Positions 53,195 to 62,064 of a DNA stretch of 64,000 bases are shown here, in pieces; the stretch's first letter is position 1, and each line of letters starts with the position of its first letter. The DNA lies in assembly GCA_945859605.1 (NCBI GenBank), contig OX243825.1, forward strand, positions 21,497,696 to 21,561,695, given 5' to 3'. This DNA is from Lumbricus rubellus. Taxonomy: Eukaryota; Annelida; Clitellata; Crassiclitellata; Lumbricidae. The notes beneath the pieces are model-generated. The model was not told the origin of the DNA. It made no database searches and saw nothing but the letters and a program-made list of their open reading frames with translations. Both the position numbers and the translations under genes were made by a program.

Positions 53195-55745
53195 ATGGCA
53201 GCTGCAGAAGTATGTTTATAACATGTTAAATCATAATGTTGAATAATTTTAAACCTATGAAAAGCAAGTTCTTAGGACAGTATTTTTCAGTAGGTCTACA
53301 TACAGTGTAAGTCACATGCATCTTGTTTAGCACCATCAATGCCCATCATACAATGAATTTTTTATTTAAACACGTAACGCTAGAAATGGGTTTATTTGGA
53401 TTAGGTGATCTATTGTTTAAGCTTCCAGGTTCCAGAATTATTCCATATTGCCTTGATCGTTTTTTCATCTTGAAATAAATATACGGACAAACATTTGCGA
53501 AATTAATTAAAACCAGTTTAATTTTACGTAAAAAGTGTCAACGGTCAAAATGAAATTATTATTTATAATTGCTTTGTCACAGCTAACGACCATACGAAAT
53601 GCTGTAAACTTAAGAAGAGAGCTAAGCAGAGACACCCAACACCAGATTTTGCTAGTTGTTTATATTTCTCCCTATTTTCTAACTCGTAACTGTTACTCAA
53701 CTTACTTAATTTTTACTTTCAGGATGTGCCGGTCAAGAAATACTTCACTCAAATTATGAAGATGTAAGTGAAATATTAAATATATGAGTAAATTCATAAA
53801 TTTGAAGTACAGTAGCTGATAATATTATTATGTGCTTTAATATATGGAAAGTTCAAGTTGACTAAAATGTGACTTTACTTGTGTACCACATTGCAGGCAA
53901 TTTTTTGCAATCCTGTTTCTAGCTCACGTAGCCTTGCCTAATGACTACGCAATTTAAGATTAAAAGTTTTGTGGTGTTTGTGATTGATAGTGAAGATCCG
54001 AAAAAAAATCTATAAGCCGACTTTGGCTGTTTGTATGATAAAATGCCCCAATAAAGATTCAGTTTCTGCTAAAAATATCTGTAGTGCAAAAAGTTTTCTC
54101 AGTTTATAGTCGACTTAAAGCTGTTGTAATGTTGACATTGAACTTCTGTGTCTATTTTAAATGTCATTCGGTTGTAAATTGTTTTAGGGTTGATGGAGTT
54201 CTCGCGATAGCAGTTACCGACCGAGAAGGCATTCCCGTGATGCTGGGTATGCATATACTGGCTGCAGCATTTCTGACTTTAATATGCAGACGAGGATATG
54301 ATGGATTAAGCAATTTAGACGTCCTCATCACTAATTTTATGCATATAAGTTTCTATACAACCTGTACCTATGGCATCAGTTTCAGTCAGATGACAGAGAG
54401 TATGCACTAAATTGGTTCATCATTAGTAGTAACGTACTTATTCCATTGCATAAAGCAGGGACCATTTGATCAGCATTCAGCATGCACTTGGACTTTGCAT
54501 TCTACATTTCCTGCTTCCAGGGAATGAAACCTACCATTAATGTTTCTTTAAATGTTCATGTCTTTTTCTACCGTTAAGAAACGCATTGGCTTTCAATAAT
54601 CTGAGCATCAAATGCTCTTAGCATAAATTTTCAAGTTGATGGTTTGTGTTTTCTTGACGTTATTTGATTAGTTAAAGATGATAAGTTGCCTCCCGATGCT
54701 GCCAAGCCGCGTGTCCTGTCAAGCGCTGCTCTAACTTTCGAACAGGCCAGTAAACTCGGCCTTGGACAAACGCAGAATGTCACTGTATTCTTCACCACTC
54801 ATCAGGTATTGTTGTAGAGCATTAACCTCACCATTTGCTGCTTTTGCCACGATGTATTGGTGTCAGAGTGTAGAAGTAGTTTCAGTTTAACGACACTGTG
54901 TGATACCTTAGATCATTAGAGATATGTGCAAAGCAAGGGAGTTGGACCATGAGCTGAAGTTTATTCTCTTTGCATGGTGCATATCGGTGTACTGTGAAGA
55001 AACACCAACTGATGTACATACTTGGTAATGAAATCTGAACAGGTCACTATTTCGACAAACATGGAATTCTGGTTAGATCATTCTGCTGTGTTTATTATTT
55101 ATTAAGATTTTAATGGCAAGCATTAACTAAGAGTGACTGGGAGAGCAATGCAGCTTATAAGGTGTCTGAACTGTGAGTTGTGAATCAAACGATTCAGTGC
55201 ATATTTAATTTCATTGTCTTTGATTAAATTTTCATTGCAGATGGTCTGCTTCAACAAAATGCCGCTTGCTGTCACGGTTATCGCTGATCGCAAAGCCAAT
55301 ACAGGTGAGTCTTGTCTTTTTTACTCTGAAGTCTTAACAGGTCTGGAAATTGTGCAGGCCATGTGAAACAGAACTAGCTGAACACTTTCATGCTTTGGTA
55401 GTGTTGACAACTATGTCTTGAATCTGCTAAATGTTGCTGTTATGTTTTGTATTTATTTTTATTACATATAAACACAAAGTGAATACATGTTTATTCGAAT
55501 CCAAGGTTTAAATGAAATGTTTACAGTGGCATTTGTTGACAAATTTTCCTGAACCATTTGTAAACTGTTTCAGATGCTGTTAGTCATATTCACAGTCTCA
55601 TTCACTAACTACCATGGAACATTTGCTTAGTAACTGAAGCCAGCTTTTTTGTTCTTTTTCAGGTCACATTTTGAGTCTCGAGAAGGAAATTTCTAACGTA
55701 GTCAACGCCATGAAAGGCATCGTGGATCTGCCAGCAATGGCGTAG
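53195..55745 (+). CDS. LAMTOR3: Late endosomal/lysosomal adaptor LAMTOR3 (MP1), Ragulator subunit
   Basis: Six coding exons, all GT-AG and phase-consistent: 53195-53209, 53723-53763, 54188-54246, 54672-54805, 55241-55304, 55663-55745; 131 aa. LAMTOR3 is a roadblock-fold subunit that pairs with LAMTOR2 in the Ragulator complex on late endosomes/lysosomes, anchoring Rag GTPases for mTORC1 and scaffolding MEK1-ERK1. The match to the family is clear at VDGVLAIAVTDREGIPVM, at LSSAALTFEQASKLGLGQTQ, at MVCFNKMPLAVTVIAD and at NTGHILSLEKEI. The start ATG (53195) has a purine at -3 and G at +4, and opens a 15-base coding exon (MAAAE). Length is close to vertebrate LAMTOR3 (124 aa); the N-terminus is a few residues longer. 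Divergent from GOLGA3. Confidence 0.94.
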
Positions 55746-55782
55746 TGTTCTCCCAATCACGGACATGCATTCCTTATTCATA

Positions 55783-55788
55783 AATAAA
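55783..55788 (+). terminator. Candidate LAMTOR3 polyadenylation signal AATAAA
   Basis: Only 38 bases after the stop codon, inside TCATAAATAAATGACC; it would give a very short 3' UTR. Later signals are possible. Confidence 0.4.
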
Positions 55789-55789
55789 T

Positions 55790-56340
55790 GACCAATGGCT
55801 TAGCTGCTGCTGTCAAGTGCACCAATGGATTTCCCTGTTAATGCTCGTCTTTAGTGCCCTGTAATCTGCTGCATTGACAGTTTTCTCTGCTATGGATTCA
55901 GACTTGGATGGCTCAAATTGTCGTGTTTTGCTTCTTATGACATTATTAAATTCAGGAGCAATCGAAGGACGCGTTATTGTGCGTTACCACAGGTTATATT
56001 GTACTGAAATTTATTGTGAGCTTATTGTTCTGACTTGAGCAGACTTCTTTTTATAATCTTTTGAAAGTATTTGATAAGTCTAACTTTTGCATTACATTAG
56101 GCAGAAGTTAAGTTTGGCAGTTATTTCTGTGCAGGCTGTTGGCCTGCACGAAAATGCGTGCATAAATTGCTGTCTACTAGTGTCTAGCCCAATTCAATCC
56201 AATATTTGCTACCCTGGGTAATGATTGGTACATGTGGAGTGGAAGTATTGATACATGTAAGTTTAATCACTTCTAAGTGTTTGCTACTTTTTGTTAAAGT
56301 AGTAATGAAGTGTAGTCTATAAATGCATGCAGTATCTGGT
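55790..56340. other. LAMTOR3 downstream flank, no gene seen
   Basis: AT-rich unique sequence, possibly part of a longer LAMTOR3 3' UTR. Confidence 0.4.
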
Positions 56341-56353
56341 TTGTTGCAGTTCT

Positions 56354-57701
56354 CAGGGCCGTTTTAAGGAATTTTGGGGCCCTAGGCACAAACACTAATC
56401 CTAAATGCAATCACGAGTCTAATCTAGTCCCCTCCTCTAGGGGATCAATCAAGATTTCTGAGGGACGGAGAACGAGTCGATCGCCAAGACGCGTAGCGCC
56501 GAGTGGGAAGGAGCAAGGGGAGGGGTGCCCCTCTCCACCAGAAATTTTGAATTTTTACATGGCAATGGCAGTATTTTAAGCTGCCATGCAAAAAACTCAA
56601 CTATTGCAGTGCTTACCTGAATAATCTAAGACTAAGACTGTAGTAAATATTCTTACAATTACAATTATTTCTATATCAGTTTCCACAATGTATGGTAGTA
56701 GGCCTATGCAAGCTACGATCCTAACAAAATTACTATATTATTTCAGTGCTGATAAAAAAGAGTGGTTGAGAATTTCAATTCGTATAATTTTCATTACAAT
56801 AATCATTTCTTTGCTTATCATGTTCTGCAACTCGGTAATGGTCCAGAAGAAGCAGAACGCTTCTTCTGGACCATTGCCATTGCAGTATGATGAATAACTG
56901 GTCTATGCCCGACTTTTTCTCGCACTGAAATTAGCGTATTTCCGTTGCTCAAAAAGGTCCTACACTGCTGACCAGGACAGAGTTATCAGAATAGTTACAA
57001 ATGTTACACACACTAAAGAAGAACTACCAAAAACATGAAGCCATGTAGTAGACTAATGATGCTATATTACTAAATGTTAGTTGTACAAAAATAGTCTTTG
57101 TACAAATATTAGCCTAACAGTAAACTATACTCATTGTAATATGATAGTATCGTAGGCCTAATTATAGGAATATAGGCTAGGCATATTTGTAGATTTTATC
57201 AATATAATTACATGATAGTAAAAAATATCACGGTAGCCTATAAGCTTAGAGCTCGGGTATTACAATAATTTGGACAGCAACCAAACACTATTATTATTTA
57301 ATCAAATGTTAGGCTAGTCACTTCTAGGTGGAGCTCCCCCAGGAAGATGCCTTCATTAAACACTGACCGTAGCCCGATTTCGGCCTCAATCTTTCAGTCT
57401 CAGATATAGAGTTTAGAGTTTTGCATTCATTCCTTATAGTGCGTGTGTGTCATATGTTAGGCTATATTTGTTAATAATAGGTTATAAATAGGCTAGTATG
57501 CTGCTGACAGAGCTAGCACAGCAATCTTTGTTGTATCAGTATAAAATAAATGTAAGTTTAACATACGTCAAATTTCGTATAACATGTTGCAGCTGTTGCT
57601 AATGTATTATGCGATGTAGTATTTTTGGGTCGCCGCGGGGCCCCCTGTTGCACGGGGCCCTAGGCACGTGCCTCGCGTGCCTAGGCGTTAAAACGGCTCT
57701 G
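56354..57701. mobile_element. hAT element, 1.35 kb, 8-bp TSD GCAGTTCT
   Basis: Left end CAGGGCCGTTTTAA and right end (complement) CAGAGCCGTTTTAA; both subterminal regions carry GGGGCCCTAGGCAC. Identical GCAGTTCT octamers flank it at 56346-56353 and 57702-57709. No transposase is recognisable. Inside is a perfect 17-bp hairpin (56837-56875). Confidence 0.92.
56837..56875. repeat. Perfect 17-bp stem, 5-bp loop hairpin
   Basis: AATGGTCCAGAAGAAGC, loop AGAAC, then the exact complement. It lies inside the hAT element. Confidence 0.95.
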
Positions 57702-57883
57702 GCAGTTCTTGATTTGTGTTAATACTATTTCAGCTCCTGTATGACTGCAATGCTTAAGCATTTAAAGAAGATTTGTAATTCAGTTTCATTTCTAGTATAT
57801 AAGTAAAATCTGGTGCATTAAACTCTACAGTACTTTGCTGCACTTAATGAATGGGCAGACCCTATATTTATTTATCTATTTCT

Positions 57884-58098
57884 CACATTTGCTATAGCAC
57901 CCCTTCAAGCCCTTTACTCAGAGGCGCTCCCGACTACAGCGTGGACACTTAATCGGAGTTTCACGCCGAAGCGCATGAGCAATTGCAAGTGAAGGACTTG
58001 CTCAAGGTCCATACACGGCAGCTTGAGGTGGAGCACCTATGAGTAGTGAGCTTGAAGGGGCGCTATAGAAATGGAGAAATAAATAAATATAAATAGTC
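57884..58098. mobile_element. Two SINE pieces joined in inverted orientation
   Basis: 57884-58033 is a minus-strand SINE from the tail (GCTATAGCACCCCTTCAAG) up to CTTGAGGTGGA, just short of the B box. It is joined directly to a plus-strand tail (GAGTAGTGAGCTTGAAGGGG, CGCTATAGAAATGG) ending at about 58098. Confidence 0.75.
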
Positions 58099-58735
58099 AA
58101 ACATTGATGAAAATCCGTAGGTCGAGCATGTTATGTGAATCTTTACTACTGTGCAACATGATTTAGTAATATGGGTATGATGCTGGTGATACTTAATTAT
58201 GGCAGTCATGCAAGGTGTTCATATGGCCTTCTACTCATTTTATCAACGCCATCTGGCGAGTGGAAGGCTGAGTGAACCTTCAAAGGGTAACAGGAATTGA
58301 TCCAATTTCCTATGTTATGTTTTGCTCTTCACGCCAGTGATGTATGTATGTCTGTGTATGTGTGTAGTTTGTAACTTATGTAAGTCGTTTATAGGCCTAT
58401 GTGGTTGGTAGGTATGTAGGCAGGTATGTATTCATGCATGATGCATAAAGGCTCTACCAAGTAGGTGATTATTGCAATTCGTCCAAATATGAATAACTGA
58501 CCAACTTTGTGCTTTGAACAGATTTCGCATGAACACTTCGTATTCGGTCCTACCCTAGGGCTTAAAGAGTGACAGGACGGTCATGGCCGGCGTCCATGCA
58601 CTTATTTTCAAATCTGAACGCCGTCTTGCCACTTATTTCGCCGGCCACACTGGAAAGTTAAGGGGCGTCCAGGCACTTATTTTTTTACACTTTTAGCACT
58701 GGGACTGCTAACGCAACCATTCGGCCCATTATATA

Positions 58736-58912
58736 GATTTGACTAGCTATTCGGCCGAATACCGAATAGCTATATTTGACTATAGCTATTCGGCCGAATA
58801 CCGAATAGCCATATTTGACTAGCTATTCGGCCGAATACCGAATAGCTATATTTGACTATAGCTATTCGGCCGAATACCGAATAGCCATATTTGACTAGCT
58901 ATTCGGCCTCGA
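58736..58912. repeat. Tandem array of palindromic ATTCGGCCGAAT units
   Basis: Four and a half units, each reading GCTATTCGGCCGAATACC then GAATAGC, separated by ATATTTGACTA. Units alternate (GACTAGC / GACTATAGC and CTATA / CCATA), giving a higher-order dimer of ~76 bp repeated twice. Each unit is close to self-complementary. Confidence 0.9.
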
Positions 58913-59154
58913 AGTGAATGTTCGGTTCAGCTGCTTCAGCCCTGGTATGCATATATAGCTTACATGTGTATGTATGTATTTATGTATGATATATTTGTCG
59001 ACCCTCCTCCCTATATCGCCAACCGTAGACATGCTTTAGGTACACACATTTTAAAACATTTACTTGTTCAGTGGCACGTGTACCTTATTAACATCCAGAC
59101 AGATTGATTAACAGATTAAGAATAACCATAAAAGCGCCGCTTAGGCTTTCGCGG

Positions 59155-59795
59155 AAAATAAAGTTGAAAGTCCGTTTCTTCTCACAAAATGCTACTTGGC
59201 ATGCGTTGGACGAGCAATCCCAGTTTCGTTTTCAGGATTTGGGGTGATTTGCCCAAGATTCGGAGGTTTTCTTAGACCCCGGGGTATGTACTACTCAATC
59301 CGCCCTAAGCATCAGCTTTTCGAAATCGGACTTCTTGGCTATAATTTTTTTATTTTGAATAAGACAAATATTTATAATGCTCATGGATCCTCGTAGACGA
59401 GACTATATGCCGTGAACGTTTTGTCACACTTTATCAACGTAGACATAGTGAACACGAACATACCCTGTTTGCATTGAGAATATAGTAGATTATTGCAAGA
59501 CAAGCTATAACGCCATTCTGAAGGTATAATGACCACCGTCATATACCTAATACGAGCGCAATAACGTTTTCATTGGTTGTTCAATGTATAGACTTATGTA
59601 TGACATTATCACACACTATAATAATCTTTTAATTACGGACAAAATAGTCTGCGGTGATCTACGACACAGGCCACACCAAGGTCGTAAATTGGGCCACACT
59701 TTCTGTGTTATAATGACCGCCATTACTTTCAAGCAGATGTTTGACTTCAGTTGTCTTACTTGTCTCTATGGTAACACGACGTCCATTTATCTCCC
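59155..59795. repeat. Dispersed repeat, copy 2 (partner 27290-27955)
   Basis: See the partner copy. Landmarks in order: CCGTTTCTTCTCACAA, CAGCTTTTCGAAATCGGAC, ATAACGTTTTCATTGGTTGT, GGTAACACGACGTC. Confidence 0.65.
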
Positions 59796-59904
59796 ACATA
59801 ATTTTATTAGACCTTTGTAATAATAATAATAATGCTGCCTAGGGTTGACTCGTCAGTGTTCTACAAGCTCCTTAAAACTTTTTTGTTTCACCGTGGTTGG
59901 ACTG

Positions 59905-59970
59905 GGAGCGCTTCTGAGTGGATTTCTTGAAGAGGCGCTATATAAATTCTTGAAATGAATGAATGAATTA
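59905..59970 (+). mobile_element. L2-type tail fragment with (GAAT)n end
   Basis: GGACTGGGAGCGCTTCTGAG, TTGAAGAGGCGCTATATAAA, TTCTTGAAATGAATGAATGA: the clearest example of the shared tail. Confidence 0.8.
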
Positions 59971-60050
59971 ATAATAATGACCGTGTTGGTCATATTCATT
60001 AAGCTTGGTACAATTTATACTTTTTCTGCGTTTAACACTATCGTCAGATA

Positions 60051-60386
60051 CAGTGGCGGATCCAGAACTGTTTCAAGAGGGCCTATATAAATCTTAGATC
60101 TTGGGCGGGAAAAAGGAAACAATTTTGTTAAGTTCGAAAAATAGTGATCGGTCGTTGAGGAAAAATTACTTTTCATCCGCCAAAAAAGTTGATAACCTTT
60201 TTTTAGTCATCCGCCAACTTTTTCGGGAAAATCATACCATTTCATCCGCCAAAAAAAGTTGACTTTTTTTTAGTCATCCGCCACCCATATTCGTATTGCT
60301 AATTTCAGACCAAATGGGGGGGGCCACGTCCCATGGCAGTTTTATATGGGGGGCATGGCCGGATTGCCCCCTGGATCCGGCCCCTA
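60051..60386. mobile_element. hAT MITE, 8-bp TSD GTCAGATA
   Basis: Begins CAGTGGCGGATCCAG; the right end is CTGGATCCGGCCCCTA. Identical GTCAGATA octamers flank it (60043-60050 and 60387-60394). The interior has three CATCCGCCAA phrases. Confidence 0.9.
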
Positions 60387-60394
60387 GTCAGATA

Positions 60395-60530
60395 ATAATA
60401 ATAGAATAATATAATAATATTACTGTAACATTATTAGGCCTATAATAATATAATAATAATAGGCCTAATATTATTATTATTATTTACTTTTTGCTTTAAA
60501 AACAATAATAAAGCATTTTTATTAGTATTA
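60395..60530. repeat. (AAT)n / (ATT)n microsatellite
   Basis: Interrupted AATAATA tracts on both sides of TAGGCCTA motifs. Confidence 0.85.
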
Positions 60531-60826
60531 TTCCCATAGGCTCGCATGGTCTTTCTTGCTCACTTGGCTTCGGCAGACAAGCTATAGACATTCCTCAGTG
60601 AACGAAATATTATTGTAGGCCTAGGGCTACTTCGCAGTCTCATATCGACCAGGGCAGGCATGCCATCGATCAGAGAGCGCCCCGTCTGGATGGGAAAAGA
60701 CCAGATGGTCAAACCATTCCGTGGAAAAGTGGGCGTTCGCTTATTTGGGAAGTGACCATTGTCGATACAATAAATAGGCCTACTGTGACGATAATCGGGA
60801 TCTGCCGGTGTATGGTAAGGCACGCG

Positions 60827-61689
60827 TGTCGCTCCCCGGGAGCGTAAGTTCGGCCTTCGTGGTATTTCGAAGGACTTACACCACTTCTGCCGACGGCGAT
60901 TCGAACCAGAGTCACAGAACGTCTTTTCCCCACGAGAAATACTGAAGACACAGAGTTCTTTTCAATAGTTTATTAACTCTTCACGATAGCAGCACGTAAT
61001 TAAAGCACGCAACGACTGTCTAATTATCACTGCGGAACTGAACCCCAGACTGACCGACTAACTTCATAACGCCTCTCTCAGGCTGACTGACTGCGGACTC
61101 TACCAACTGCACCTCTTACTGACGTGGTCCCGACTACATCTATTCCAGCTCTCCTTCTCTCCGTCGGACCCGGACTATTGCACGCTCCCTCTATTTATAG
61201 CTTGTCCCAGCCGGGAGGTGGGGCCTAGGGAACACAAGCCGAGGAACAGAAGCCGGGAGGCGGAGCCTATGGAACAGAAGCCGGGAACAGAAGCCGGGAA
61301 CATAAGCCGGAGAACACAAGCCGAGGAACAGAAGCCGGGAGGCGGAGCCTATGGAACAGAAGCCGGGGAACAGAAGCCGGAGAACACAAGCCGGGGAACA
61401 GAAGCCGGGAGGCGGAGCCTAGGGAACAGAAGCCGGGGAACAGAAGCCGGGAGAACACAAGCCGGGGAACAGAAGCCGGGAGGCGGAGCCTAGGGAACAG
61501 AAGCCGGGGAACAGAAGCCGGGAGGCGGAGCCTAGGGAACAGAAGCCGGGAGGCGGAGCCTAGGGAACAGAAGCCGGGGAACAGAAGCCGGGAGGCGGAG
61601 CCTAGGGAACAGAAGCCGGGGAACAGAACATGGCCCTGGGGGGGAAATCCAGGGGGACGGCTCAGGGGGAAAATCCCAGGTTCGCTACA
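60827..61689 (-). mobile_element. 3' LTR of a Ty3/gypsy-type retrotransposon
   Basis: On the minus strand the LTR starts TGTAGCGAACC at 61689, directly after a polypurine tract GGTGGGAGGAGGA (61690-61702). A TATA box TATAAATA lies at 61192-61199 and the polyadenylation signal AATAAA at 60969-60974, in the right order for U3-R-U5. The 3' boundary is placed at 60827 (…GGGAGCGACA), where the end is complementary to the TGT.GCG start; this is less certain. U3 contains a GC-rich tandem array (61215-61630). The other LTR is outside the window. Confidence 0.75.
61215..61630. repeat. GC-rich tandem array in the LTR U3
   Basis: Two interleaved units, GGGAACAGAAGCCGGG and GGAGGCGGAGCCTAGG, arranged in varying order, about 20 copies in all, next to the LTR promoter. 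The 215- and 91-codon ORFs on the two strands are translations of this array. Confidence 0.92.
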
Positions 61690-61702
61690 TCCTCCTCCCA
61701 CC

Positions 61703-62064
61703 ACGATTGGGGATGTCCCCATTCCCAGAACATAACAGTCTCGAGCCACATGGCTCAACCACAGAAAAATAGCCATAACAAAAGCGTAAAACGGCCAACG
61801 GGCCAAAAAGCCTCTACTGTTCCAAAGCGGCCAACGGGTCAAGTCCATAAAGTCCCTGGTCGTTCCTCGACCTCGTAACAAAACTATTCCACCAAAGCGG
61901 GGCCAACGGGCCAATTATAAGTCTCTATAAATGTTCCCGATCATAAGTAATCTCTCAAAATGTCTCAGTATCAATTCCAAATTACGAGATAATGCGAATT
62001 AGACAAAATATGCCACTCGGCAACACGAGAACATGCAAGAGTCTCGACGGCATAACTTCGCGCA
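61703..62064 (-). other. Untranslated segment between gag-protease ORF and LTR
   Basis: Contains two GCCAACGGGCCA-type phrases, no reading frame of note, and ends at the polypurine tract. Confidence 0.5.

Noticed and set aside
61267..61914. 215-codon Pro/Leu/Phe-rich ORF antisense of the LTR array
   Set aside because: Derived from the U3 tandem repeat; the true coding frame of the element is 62065-64000.
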